From Oscillatoria sp. FACHB-1406 (lineage in GTDB: Bacteria; Cyanobacteriota; Cyanobacteriia; Cyanobacteriales; Spirulinaceae): a stretch of DNA of 64,000 bases. The translations under genes and the position numbers were made by a program. Location: assembly GCF_014698145.1 (NCBI RefSeq), contig NZ_JACJSM010000002.1, positions 186,001 through 250,000 on the forward strand, in the 5' to 3' direction. Below are positions 36,554-45,429 of the stretch, one piece after another. Every line of letters begins with the position of its first letter. Position 1 is the stretch's first letter. Below the pieces are notes generated by a model. That model was given only the letters and a program-made list of their open reading frames with translations. It was not told the DNA's origin and did no database searches.

Positions 36554-39034
36554 CTATTTCCCCAACGTTCCCCGCGTTACCCCCAACTGATTTTGTAACT
36601 TCAACTCCCGCCACAGTTGAGAACCGCTAATTTCCCCCTCTAAAAGCTGACGATATAATTGTACGGTTTGCAAAACGCGCGATCGCGTTTCGTTAACAAA
36701 TTCAATCCGGAAATAACCCACCCCCAAACTAACCAAACGTTGCCAATATTCTGCCCCCGTTTGTGCCTTCCCATTAAACACCGTATTGCGACATCCCGCA
36801 TCCGCTTTCAGGATATGCTCGCTCCCATTCTTACTGTTATAATCCCTCAGTTTGACCTCATATTTCTCGCAAGGTCGCCCGCAATTCGTATAATCCGTTC
36901 CCTCCGATAAAAAAGCACAAAACACGCAATGTTCCATGTGAAACATCGGCATATGTTGATGAATTGTCACCTCGTACCACTGCGGCGGCGAGGCTTGTAA
37001 TAACCCTTCCAACTGGTCGATATTTAAGTCGTAGGACGCGGTTAACCGTTCCAGATTAAAAGATTGTTTGAAATAATCGGCGGTGAGAGAATTGGCAACG
37101 TTAAGGGAAAAATCGCCAATGCAACGTTCTCCTGCAAAGAACTGCAAATGGTCGTAATTGCGAATTAGGTAGCCATCTGCATTGCAAGAACGTACCTGTT
37201 GCAACAGGTAATTTTCCCCCGATTTAGTAATGCGCGGCGGCGCAACCCAAATCTCTGTACCGCTATACTTGCGAGCGATTTGCACCGCCTCGCGATAGTG
37301 GCGCGGGTCTTCAAAATCGCAATAAACGCTTGTAATCCCGGCTTCCAGAACCGCTTGCAGTTGTTCCCGCGATCGCACTAAAACCACCAGTTGCGCGGCT
37401 TTCCGTTCCCCCAACTTCGGAACGACGGGTAATAACTGCGTGATGCTTGCATCCTGCCGTAAACTCCAGCGCGGGGGCTGAGATCGCAAGTTTTCTAACT
37501 GAGTGACGATTTCGCGACGCATTCGGTTCAATTCGCTCGTCGGCAGCATCACTGCATCTTCGAGTTTATTTGTCAAGTCCTTCAAATAAAAACCTGTATT
37601 TCCCAACCGTCCCAACTGCTGCTGCAAGCGTTCTGCCGTCAGGGGTTGAGTGCGGGCGGCGGCGAGAGGAATTTCCGATTCGAGGGCAACGCAATGTCCC
37701 AACTCATCCCGCGCCACCACCGTTAACATTTCCCCCACCGTACCATAAACTTCCAACCCGAGCGGGCGCTGAAACTGCGGCGAATCGCCTGCAAAACTTT
37801 GTCGCAAGCGCTTATCCAACTCCGGGTCGCTAGTTTTCCAAAGCTTATCGCCAACTCGCACCCGTCGCCAGTCGATGTCGCGCCGCCCGAACGCAACCAC
37901 CGCATCCTTCCCTTCCCGATGCACCGCATAGACTCGTCCGCCTTCCTCTCTCCCCGCTGGATTGCCGCCGTCAAACACCACGCCATCGCCCGGTTTGAGA
38001 GGGGTTTCTAGGCGCACGCTGACGCTATCTTTGCCGACGCGCCGCACTTCCCCTAAATATGCGCCGCGCTTCTTCCCAAAGCGGGCGGGAACCAGCTTTT
38101 GATTGTCAATCCCCTCGAACCATCCCGTATACAGTCCGCGCGAGAATGCCATCTCCAGGTTGTAGCGCCGTTCTGCATCATTTTCTAGTTGAGTTGCGCC
38201 CTCCCCAATTTGGTTTAACGCTTCCCGGTAAACGCGCGTGACGCTAGCGACGTATTCCGGCGCTTTCAAACGTCCTTCAATTTTCAAGGAACTCACGCCC
38301 GCTTTTACTAACTCCGGTAGCACGTCCAATCCTGCTAAATCTTGCGGACTCAAAAGATATTTGCGATCCTTTAAATCTAAAACTTTCCCATCTACGACCA
38401 ACTCATAGGGCATTCTACAGGCTTGCGCGCATTCGCCGCGATTAGCAGAGCGCCCGCCCAGCGCCTCACTCGTCAAACATTGTCCCGAATAGGCTACGCA
38501 CAGCGCGCCATGCACGAAGACTTCTAAAGGTAGTGCAATTTTTCGCTCTTGCAACTGCTGCTGAATCTTATTAATTTCCTTGAGGGAACATTCCCGCGCC
38601 AGCACCACAACTTCGCAACCCAGCGCCTGCGCGAACTCCACTCCCGCCGCACTCGTTACTGTCATCTGCGTCGAAGCATGGATGGGAAAATCCGGGGAAA
38701 GATGGCGAATGAGGCGACAAAGACCGATATCCTGAACGATGGCAGCATCTACACCCGCAGCAATCACGCTGCGTAAATATCGTTCTGCCTCCTTCAATTC
38801 TGCCGGAAAAATCAGCGTATTGAGGGTGATGTAACCCTTGACACCGCGCCCGTGCAGAAATGCCATTAAATCCGACAAATCCGCTTCGGTAAAGTTATCG
38901 GCACGCATCCGAGCGTTGAAGCGTTCTAAGCCAAAATAGATGGCATCCGCGCCATTTTCCACCGCTGCTTTGGCGCAATCCCAGTTACCGGCGGGCGCGA
39001 GAAGTTCGGGAAGGATGGGGGAAGATGCGTTCAT
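36554..39034 (-). CDS. U32-family peptidase-like protein (RlhA/YhbU type)
   Basis: 826 residues. The N-terminus (ELLAPAGNWDCAKAAVENGADAIYFG) and VFVHGALCVAYSGQC are the U32 signature. A DUF3656-like middle follows (about 390-560), and the C-terminus carries a cysteine cluster (HMEHCVFCAFLS..NCGRPC) suited to an iron-sulfur centre. In E. coli the long U32 protein RlhA is needed for hydroxylation of 23S rRNA C2501, while shorter members act in ubiquinone hydroxylation; peptidase activity is doubtful for many. The long form with a C-terminal Cys cluster fits RNA modification best. It stands alone on the minus strand. Confidence 0.87.
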   Translation of the reverse strand: MNASSPILPELLAPAGNWDCAKAAVENGADAIYFGLERFNARMRADNFTEADLSDLMAFLHGRGVKGYITLNTLIFPAELKEAERYLRSVIAAGVDAAIVQDIGLCRLIRHLSPDFPIHASTQMTVTSAAGVEFAQALGCEVVVLARECSLKEINKIQQQLQERKIALPLEVFVHGALCVAYSGQCLTSEALGGRSANRGECAQACRMPYELVVDGKVLDLKDRKYLLSPQDLAGLDVLPELVKAGVSSLKIEGRLKAPEYVASVTRVYREALNQIGEGATQLENDAERRYNLEMAFSRGLYTGWFEGIDNQKLVPARFGKKRGAYLGEVRRVGKDSVSVRLETPLKPGDGVVFDGGNPAGREEGGRVYAVHREGKDAVVAFGRRDIDWRRVRVGDKLWKTSDPELDKRLRQSFAGDSPQFQRPLGLEVYGTVGEMLTVVARDELGHCVALESEIPLAAARTQPLTAERLQQQLGRLGNTGFYLKDLTNKLEDAVMLPTSELNRMRREIVTQLENLRSQPPRWSLRQDASITQLLPVVPKLGERKAAQLVVLVRSREQLQAVLEAGITSVYCDFEDPRHYREAVQIARKYSGTEIWVAPPRITKSGENYLLQQVRSCNADGYLIRNYDHLQFFAGERCIGDFSLNVANSLTADYFKQSFNLERLTASYDLNIDQLEGLLQASPPQWYEVTIHQHMPMFHMEHCVFCAFLSEGTDYTNCGRPCEKYEVKLRDYNSKNGSEHILKADAGCRNTVFNGKAQTGAEYWQRLVSLGVGYFRIEFVNETRSRVLQTVQLYRQLLEGEISGSQLWRELKLQNQLGVTRGTLGK

Positions 39035-39238
39035 GAGCGGGAGGGGAAATTTGTCCGAATTCTATCTTAGCGGCTGGGGGGTTTGGGAAGGGAAAGCGCG
39101 CTTCTCAGAGCGCACCGCTAGATGAAAGCTCTCGATGAACTCGTGTCTCAAGCTCAAGCGTTGAATATGGGTTATGACTAAAAGGATGGGAACCCACTTA
39201 TCCACTTTATTAGCTCGAATCGTCAGAGTTGGTCTGAG

Positions 39239-39727
39239 TTAGAGTTCGTTAACAAGTCTTAAGACGTTATTATAGAGAGGTTCTGCAACCCAGAATCCTG
39301 CCTCATTAATCAACGCATCTAATAGAGGTTTAACCTCAGCGATTAAGCCTTTATCTTTGGCTTCAACCAGTATTCCTAAAATCCCCGTATATTGGAGATT
39401 GAGTCGGCGTGCTACTAACCGACCTCGACGTTCGTCAATTAAGATTCGCTCCGCCTGACTCTCGACGGTTAAAGCGATTGCCTCAGCTTCCCCCAAGTCA
39501 AGTTCGTTCCTCAATGCTTCGACAAGGGTGCGATCGCGTACAGACTGAGTTTGAATCCATTCAAATGTTTGTACTTCGGTGGCACCAGCAACAGGAAAAT
39601 CTGGGTCGGTCAATTCTCGATACACAGCTTCAGGAATGAGAACGATTCCATAGAGTAAATGAAGAAGATGAAGCTGTTGAATCGCAGCAAGATTGTTGAG
39701 GGGTGATGTATCGCTGACAATAATCAA
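39239..39727 (-). CDS. DUF3368 PIN-like toxin
   Basis: 162 residues; the TTG start overlaps the stop of the upstream antitoxin gene (TTGA). The PIN-like acidic positions are visible: VSDTSPLNNL near the N-terminus, LDLGEAEAIALT in the middle and LIDERRGRLVARR after it. Such proteins are predicted metal-dependent RNases acting as toxins of type II modules with UPF0175 antitoxins. Intact in length. Confidence 0.88.
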   Translation of the reverse strand: MIIVSDTSPLNNLAAIQQLHLLHLLYGIVLIPEAVYRELTDPDFPVAGATEVQTFEWIQTQSVRDRTLVEALRNELDLGEAEAIALTVESQAERILIDERRGRLVARRLNLQYTGILGILVEAKDKGLIAEVKPLLDALINEAGFWVAEPLYNNVLRLVNEL

Positions 39728-39969
39728 AGTCTGCCCATCTCCCGCAAATTTTGAATATCTTGTTCAAAATCTTCTACGTCATAATGTACGGAGATACGAC
39801 GACTTGCGAGGAGGTGTTGAAAGGCAACTTGGTGCATTCCGGCAAATCGACTGGCTTGAGCGAGAGTAAGCTTTTCGCGCTGAAAGAGCATCACGGCAAT
39901 TTCCTGAAGCATTTCAGCCTCACTCATACGAGTTATCGTTAAGATTTCGTTGGGGACAACAACACTCAT
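39724..39969 (-). CDS. UPF0175-family antitoxin
   Basis: 81 residues from ATG 39969, supported by AGGAG 7 nt upstream (a TTG at 39975 would add two residues). The HTH-like part reads MLFQREKLTLAQASRFAGMHQVAFQHLLASR, typical of UPF0175, followed by DVEDFEQDIQNLREMG. It is expected to bind the DUF3368 toxin and the shared promoter. Confidence 0.88.
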   Translation of the reverse strand: MSVVVPNEILTITRMSEAEMLQEIAVMLFQREKLTLAQASRFAGMHQVAFQHLLASRRISVHYDVEDFEQDIQNLREMGRL

Positions 39970-40124
39970 GGTCAAACTCCTAGCTAACTCCCTTATTTTA
40001 ATCTAAACCTTACTCGCGATTCGTGAAACCGATAAGGAACATCCTTGTTTGATTTTGGAACATTATTTCGTTTATTTCGATTGTTTAGTTTATTGCGTTG
40101 TTAAGATTGGGTAGTGCAAGTCTT

Positions 40125-40280
40125 ATGGGCGACTGGTTTGTCAACTATCAAGTCAAATGGAATTCCCAAGAAGAAGTCGCGAACCGAGTTGAAAGAATAT
40201 CTTCTGGGAACTGCTATGTATCTCCTCCTCAATGCGGATGGATTAGTGTTTATGATGAAAGGAATGAGCGACCATGTTAG
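40125..40280 (+). pseudogene. Truncated fragment of a conserved cyanobacterial protein
   Basis: A 51-codon reading starts MGDWFVNYQVKWNSQEEV and ends ...GWISVYDERNERPC. The opening and the YVSPPQCGWISVYDE motif look like the N-terminus of a larger cyanobacterial protein family known to me only as hypothetical, in which this region begins a longer chain. Here it stops 7 bp inside the start of the Uma2 gene, so the rest has been lost or replaced. The recognition is from memory of similar sequences and is uncertain. Confidence 0.4.
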
Positions 40281-40921
40281 TCGAACTCAATCGGTTTATC
40301 GTACTGCCAGGACAAAAAGTTTTTTTACAAGATGTAACTTGGCAGGAGTTTGAACAAATCTTAGTCGATTTAGGCGAACACCGAGCTTCGCGAATTGCTT
40401 ACGCAAACGGATTTCTAGAAATAATGGTTCCCTTGCCATCTCACGAATCCAATAAAGTTATTATTGGCGACTTTATTAAGGCTTTGCTCGAAGAACTCGA
40501 TCTGGAATTTTATCCATTAGGTTCGACGACTTTCAAAAATGAGTTAATGCAGCAGGGAATCGAACCAGACGATTGTTTCTATATCGAGCATGAAGCTGAA
40601 GTTCGCGGGAAGGAACGTTTAGATTTAGCGATCGATCCTCCTCCCGATTTAGCCTTAGAAATTGATGTAACCTCCCGTACTCACCCTACTATTTACCAAG
40701 CCTTGGGCGTTCCTGAGTTATGGCGCTTTGAACGGGGAAAGCTACAGATTAATGTCTTACAAAATGGTACTTATGCAGAAGTTCCGTTTAGTCCAACTTT
40801 TCCAAATTTTTCCCTCGTTGAGGCAATTCCTGAATATTTAGAACGGGTGAAAAGGGAGGGCAGAAACAAAACAATGAAAGCCTTTAGAAACTGGGTACGA
40901 GAGCAAATCGAGCGCCCTTAA
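40274..40921 (+). CDS. Uma2-family nuclease-like protein
   Basis: 215 residues with the family pattern: IAYANGFLEIMVPLPSHE, then IEPDDCFYIEHE, LPPDLALEIDVTSRTHP with the PD-(D/E)xK-like core, and the closing LPEYLERV-type helix. Unlike the other Uma2 gene at 35477 it has no repetitive tail. The start at 40274 overlaps the truncated fragment upstream by 7 bp. Many cyanobacterial genomes carry large numbers of these proteins; function unknown. Confidence 0.88.
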   Translation: MLVELNRFIVLPGQKVFLQDVTWQEFEQILVDLGEHRASRIAYANGFLEIMVPLPSHESNKVIIGDFIKALLEELDLEFYPLGSTTFKNELMQQGIEPDDCFYIEHEAEVRGKERLDLAIDPPPDLALEIDVTSRTHPTIYQALGVPELWRFERGKLQINVLQNGTYAEVPFSPTFPNFSLVEAIPEYLERVKREGRNKTMKAFRNWVREQIERP

Positions 40922-40963
40922 AGGCTAATATTGCAATTCTGCAATAATAAAACAGAATTGAGT

Positions 40964-41422
40964 CTAAATCCCATCCGATGCTTGCCGTTGAATGTTCGTC
41001 ACGTAATCGCGAAAGCGCTCCATATCGGCTTGAATGGTAGATTCAACGACGCGCCCGAGGAATAAATTATCCATAATTTTTCCCAACAGGCTGGGGATGG
41101 AATAGGCGACGGTGAGTTTAACGATGCTGCTGGTTTTGCGATCGTAAAAACGTACCGCTCCGCGATTAGGCAAACCATCAACAGATTCCCATTGAATGAT
41201 TTGATGGGGAACTAATTTAAGGATGCGCGACAGCCAGCTAAATTCAATATTTCCCGATGCTAATTTCCACCGAGAAAGTTCGGGATTGTCATCGAGGATA
41301 TGAACGGAATCAATCCATTTCATCCAGCGCGGCATTTGTTCTAAATCCGACCACAATCCCCAAACCAATTCGATGGGGGCATCAACTTCAACTTGTACGC
41401 TATGTTCGAGCCAGGAAGACAT
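40964..41422 (-). CDS. SRPBCC-family (cyclase/dehydrase) protein
   Basis: 152 residues of the START-like Bet v1 fold: WLEHSVQVEVDAPIELVWGLWSDLEQMPRWMKWIDSV is the typical beginning, and FYDRKTSSIVKLTVAYSIPSLLG forms the later strands. Such domains bind hydrophobic ligands. It follows zds on the same strand, with a 151-bp gap that holds one dispersed repeat; in cyanobacteria this gene is often found near the carotenoid desaturase, suggesting a carotenoid- or membrane-related role, which is inference. Confidence 0.83.
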   Translation of the reverse strand: MSSWLEHSVQVEVDAPIELVWGLWSDLEQMPRWMKWIDSVHILDDNPELSRWKLASGNIEFSWLSRILKLVPHQIIQWESVDGLPNRGAVRFYDRKTSSIVKLTVAYSIPSLLGKIMDNLFLGRVVESTIQADMERFRDYVTNIQRQASDGI

Positions 41423-41573
41423 TGTAGTGAATAGTGAATAATGAATAGTTTGTTATTTTGTAGGGGCGAATGGTATTCGCCCTTCTTGAGTTTAACTCTA
41501 CGTCAATCCAATTCCTCCGCGTCTCCTTTCTACAATTGCAGATCGGTATATTGTTCTAACAAGAGTTGTAACC

Positions 41574-43031
41574 TCAAACCACAGCCACTTCTTTCAACTT
41601 TGCTGCATTTTCCAAGATTGCTTTCGCAGCACGACGACCGGAAATTGTCGCTCCTTCCATACTATCAATATAATCCTGTTTCGTGTAACTTCCGGCGAGG
41701 AAGAAGTTAGGAATTGGCGTGATTTGATTGGGACGGAAGGCATCCATTCCGGGCGCTTCGCGATATAAAGATTGAGCGAGTTTTACGACGCTATACCAAG
41801 TCATGTTTAAGTCGCGAGCGGAGGGGAAAAGTTCGCGAACTTGGGCGAGGACGTGGTTAGCGATTTCTTCATTACTCTTCTTAATAAAAGGATCGCCGGG
41901 AGTGAGGACTAATTGCAATAAAGATCCTTGCCCTTCGCGGTAGTAATCGCCGGGACTGGTGAGGGCGAGGTCTGCGAAGCAGGAGAAGTCGGCATCGGCT
42001 GTATATAATAAGTTATCGATCCCGACGGCTTTTTGCAGTTGTTGGCGCTGCTGTGCGTCGTTGAGTTCTGTCACCCAGCCGTCGAAGCGCAGTTGGACGG
42101 TAGCGACGGGAACGGCTTCGAGTTGATAAATATTGTCGAATTCTTCCCATTTCCGCCATTCTTGGGGCAAGATGCGCTGAATTCCGGGGACATCGCAGGC
42201 GAAAAGATAGGCATCGGCGGTTATGGTTTCTTCGCTGTCGCCGTTGGCAACGAGAATGCTAGTGACGCGGGTTTCGTCACCTTCGCTGTAGCGGATTTCG
42301 CGCACTCTACGCCGGGTGTGGATTTTTGTGCCGCGCGGTTCGAGGTAGTCGAGGATGGGTTTGTGGAGGTATTCGTAGGGGGAACCTTCCAGCATTCGCA
42401 GGACAGAGGCTTCGGTGCGGGTGGCGAAGAAAAGGAAGATGGTCAGCATACACCGGGCGGAGATGTTTTCGGTGTCGATGAAACCGAGGGCGTAGGCGAT
42501 GGGATTCCACATCCGCTTGAGGCTGCTGTTATTGCCGCCGTGCTTGCGGAACCAGTCGGCGAAGCTGATAGAATCGAGGTCGCGAATGGTTTTGAGTGCG
42601 CCGTCGAAGTCGAGGAGTCCGCGCACGATGGGGCTGGTACCGAGGGCGAGGGAGTTGGCGATTTTGTCGATCGCGCCGAGTTGGGATGTGGTAAAAAAGG
42701 CTTTGAGTCCGTTAAAAGGCGCGCCGGTCAGGAAGCGAAAGTCGAGTTCGCCGACTTTACCGCCTTCGTTGATAAAGATGTGGGTGTGTTCTTTGAGTCG
42801 CAGGTTATCGATCGCGCCGACTTTCCGCATCAACTCAAACAGATTGTAGTAGCAGCCGAAGAATACGTGCAATCCCATCTCTAAGTGATTGCCGTCGGCA
42901 TCGACCCAACTGCCCACTTTCCCGCCGACAAACGGACGCGATTCAAAGATTTCTACCTCGCAACCCGCATCGACAAGATCGATTGCGGCTGTCATCCCTG
43001 CTAATCCTGCACCAACGATCGCTACGCGCAT
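41574..43031 (-). CDS. zds: Zeta-carotene desaturase
   Basis: 485 residues from ATG 43031 ([19 protein letters not shown]); a longer frame upstream is discarded because the family begins at the dinucleotide-binding motif. The sequence [45 protein letters not shown] and the closing [25 protein letters not shown] are characteristic of plant/cyanobacterial ZDS (CrtQ) rather than phytoene desaturase. It introduces double bonds into zeta-carotene to give lycopene isomers, using FAD and the quinone pool, at the membrane. Confidence 0.95.
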   Translation of the reverse strand: MRVAIVGAGLAGMTAAIDLVDAGCEVEIFESRPFVGGKVGSWVDADGNHLEMGLHVFFGCYYNLFELMRKVGAIDNLRLKEHTHIFINEGGKVGELDFRFLTGAPFNGLKAFFTTSQLGAIDKIANSLALGTSPIVRGLLDFDGALKTIRDLDSISFADWFRKHGGNNSSLKRMWNPIAYALGFIDTENISARCMLTIFLFFATRTEASVLRMLEGSPYEYLHKPILDYLEPRGTKIHTRRRVREIRYSEGDETRVTSILVANGDSEETITADAYLFACDVPGIQRILPQEWRKWEEFDNIYQLEAVPVATVQLRFDGWVTELNDAQQRQQLQKAVGIDNLLYTADADFSCFADLALTSPGDYYREGQGSLLQLVLTPGDPFIKKSNEEIANHVLAQVRELFPSARDLNMTWYSVVKLAQSLYREAPGMDAFRPNQITPIPNFFLAGSYTKQDYIDSMEGATISGRRAAKAILENAAKLKEVAVV

Positions 43032-43257
43032 TTCACCTTTATCCTTAACACTTGCTTTACGAATTGTAACAGAAGCGCGGGAGGATGCGAGGGGGCGGCA
43101 CGAGTAAAAATCGACCATTGCTGGGAGAGGTTGTTGCGATTGGGTTGTTTGGAGTGCTTTGACTTACCAGCGATCTAGCTCTAGTAAGTCCGTTAGCTAG
43201 GTCTAAAATATTAGATATATTGAGAAGTAGTCTTAAAATTTAGGTCTAAGTTCCGAA

Positions 43258-43545
43258 GTGCAAATTATTTTAAGTCAAGAGCAAACCCACATCCTTCAAT
43301 CATTAGTCGAACGCGGAGAGTATCCTTCTTTAGAAGATGCGCTCGATATGGCATTGTTCTTGTTGGTTGAGACAGCATCAAGTTCCAAGCAAAACCAAAT
43401 TTCAGAATACAATGCTTGGATTGAAGAAACGCGGCAGAAGATTGAAACTGCGAGATCGCAAGCGAATAGCGGCGAAGTTTTAGAATTAGAGGCTGTTTTA
43501 ACTCAACTTCGAGCTAAAGTTAAAAGTGCTAAGGAAACTGCTTAA
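43258..43545 (+). CDS. ParD-like antitoxin
   Basis: 95 residues, GTG start. The N-terminus (IILSQEQTHILQSLVERGEYPSLEDALDMALFLLVE) reads as a ribbon-helix-helix type DNA-binding antitoxin; the C-terminal helix would wrap around the toxin. The stop codon overlaps the toxin start by one base (TAATG), the usual coupling of such modules. Confidence 0.8.
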   Translation: MQIILSQEQTHILQSLVERGEYPSLEDALDMALFLLVETASSSKQNQISEYNAWIEETRQKIETARSQANSGEVLELEAVLTQLRAKVKSAKETA

Positions 43546-43841
43546 TGAAACGTTTGCTCGTTACACTTGACGCAAGTCGAGACTTGTCAGAAATTTCAGA
43601 TTACTTTTTAGAACAGAGCGTTGAAGCTGGCGAACATTTCGTTGAAGGGTTTGAAAAAAAATGTAAATATCTAGCACAGTTCCCTTATTTTGGACGCTCT
43701 TACTTCGATATTTCTCCAGATTTACGCGGTATAACTTGGATGAATTACATTATTTTCTATCAAATTTTTGACGATCGCATTGAAATATTGCGAGTAATTA
43801 GCGGTTATCGCGATTTAGAAGAGATTTTTAACCGACAATAA
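43545..43841 (+). CDS. RelE/ParE-superfamily toxin
   Basis: 98 residues. It shows LDASRDLSEISDYFLEQS, FPYFGRSYFDISPDLRGITWMNYIIFYQIFDDRIEILRVISGYRDLEEIF, the ParE/RelE beta-sheet with the closing IEILRVISGYRD motif. Whether it targets gyrase (ParE) or ribosomes (RelE) cannot be told. It is coupled to the upstream antitoxin. Confidence 0.87.
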   Translation: MKRLLVTLDASRDLSEISDYFLEQSVEAGEHFVEGFEKKCKYLAQFPYFGRSYFDISPDLRGITWMNYIIFYQIFDDRIEILRVISGYRDLEEIFNRQ

Positions 43842-43982
43842 TCATTATTTCACAACTTGTTTGCACACTTGTTGTTAATGCTCTCGCCCGCGCTAACTTC
43901 ACGAATTGTAATCGAGTTGAGGGGTCGCGATTGCGCTCCGAGCAAGTTAAGCTAGCAGCAATGGATGGTTGGGAGGAAAATC

Positions 43983-45200
43983 ATGCAACCTAGCGAAACA
44001 ACCCCGCAGCCAAAGCAAGAACTCGTCGCTTGGGGCAAAACCTGCGGTTTAGCAGGCGTTCAAGGCGCAATTACCCTCTCTTGGGTGGTTTACAATCTCT
44101 ATCTACCCCAATTGCTACAAAATCTCGGTTTAGACAAGAGTCTCGCGCTTTCGCTGCTCGTTGTCGAAAGTTTTCTCGCCGCAGGAATTGAACCCGTTAT
44201 CGGTTTCCTCTCCGATCGCGACCCGCAAAGCGGATCCTTGCAGGATCGCGCCCATTTTACCACCAAACTCCCCCTCATCGTTGCTACAACGAGCGCAGCA
44301 GCCCTCCTTTTCGCCCTTCTGCCCCACGCCAGCAGCCAATCCCTACTCCTCGGACTTTCTATCGCTTGGGCGGTGGCAATGGCAGCCTTTCGTCCGCCTG
44401 TCATGTCCTTTTTAGGGGAATTTGCGTTTAAAGCCGGACTGCCGCAAGCCGTCAGTGTTTTAACCCTCGCCGGAGGTATTGCCGGTTCTTTGCGGTTTTC
44501 TGCCCAAACTTCAATCTTGAAGTTAGGTGCAACAACCGCTTTTCTTCTCTCCTCCGTTATTCTTTTAGCTGCTATTTTTTTGCTGCGATTTTTAGTCTTG
44601 CGCGAACCTTCTTCGCCTTCTAAAACTTACTCCGCTCGCCTTCCCATCGGGAGAATTCTGTTTTTATTCGGCTTTGGATTAATGATGGGTTGGAGTTTGC
44701 GCTTGCTGTTGGGGGAAAGTATTCCTCGCTTGCTTCGCAATTATGAAGTGAGTAACTTCAACCTGTGGATGAGTTTAACTTTTCTCTTAATGTCAATTTT
44801 TGCTGTTATTTCGGGTTATTTGACCGCAAAAATTGCCCATCGCCAACGCAATCATTGGTCGCTCGCCGCAGGTAGCGCGCTAATTGTGGTTAGCCTCGGT
44901 TTGTTACTGCTAAAACCACCAGTCGCGATCGCGTTTTTGCTCGCAATTATCCTACTTGCAGGCTTGGGAACGGTTGCCAATAGTCCGCTCCCCCTTGCCC
45001 TCGAATTTTTCCCGTCCAATCGCGGGGGTTTAGCGCTGGGTTTATATTTTGGGGCGACGGGATTAGCAGCGGCAATCTTCAATTTAGCGATACCCAAACC
45101 GGCAGAAAGTTTGGATTTGTTGGCTGCTGTACTGTTCGCCCAAGGTGCAGTTGCACTTGCTGGAATTGGCGCGTTACTTTCAACTCCGCTGCAAGAATAA
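43983..45200 (+). CDS. MFS transporter
   Basis: 405 residues from ATG 43983, chosen because GGGAGGAAAATC precedes it; the upstream ATG at 43965 lies over that site. About 12 hydrophobic segments can be counted. The loop after segment 2 has GFLSDRDPQSG, an MFS-type motif A variant (GxxxDRxG). The substrate is unknown. It is followed by a MITE-like element and faces a convergent surface-protein gene. Confidence 0.8.
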   Translation: MQPSETTPQPKQELVAWGKTCGLAGVQGAITLSWVVYNLYLPQLLQNLGLDKSLALSLLVVESFLAAGIEPVIGFLSDRDPQSGSLQDRAHFTTKLPLIVATTSAAALLFALLPHASSQSLLLGLSIAWAVAMAAFRPPVMSFLGEFAFKAGLPQAVSVLTLAGGIAGSLRFSAQTSILKLGATTAFLLSSVILLAAIFLLRFLVLREPSSPSKTYSARLPIGRILFLFGFGLMMGWSLRLLLGESIPRLLRNYEVSNFNLWMSLTFLLMSIFAVISGYLTAKIAHRQRNHWSLAAGSALIVVSLGLLLLKPPVAIAFLLAIILLAGLGTVANSPLPLALEFFPSNRGGLALGLYFGATGLAAAIFNLAIPKPAESLDLLAAVLFAQGAVALAGIGALLSTPLQE

Positions 45201-45327
45201 AAGATGTCATTCAAGGGTAAATTTTTAGCATTGAGAATGCGAAGCTAAAAATATTAAAGGCATAGCATTGCTATGCCCCATATTGAATTCGGTGGTCAAA
45301 TTTACAATTCAGTTGATTTTCCACGTA

Positions 45328-45427
45328 ATACCAATTCTCATTGATTTTGCACGATTCCAGAAGAGGGCATAACAATGTTATGCCCCTACTACGAAAAATT
45401 TAGTGCATCGCGATTGGGAATTGGTAT
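45328..45427. repeat. MITE-like element with ATACCAATTC/GAATTGGTAT ends, copy 2
   Basis: Exactly 100 bp with 10-bp perfect terminal inverted repeats ATACCAATTC (45328-45337) and GAATTGGTAT (45418-45427). It contains the GGGCATAACAATGTTATGCCC palindrome. It matches the element at 4093-4207 in opposite orientation. Confidence 0.75.
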
Positions 45428-45429
45428 AA

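Noticed and set aside
39122-39181. 19-codon reading MKALDELVSQAQALNMGYD
   Set aside because: Too short to support; may be a gene remnant but nothing confirms it.
42033-42884. Long open frame antisense to zds
   Set aside because: No recognisable motif; zds is certain on the other strand.
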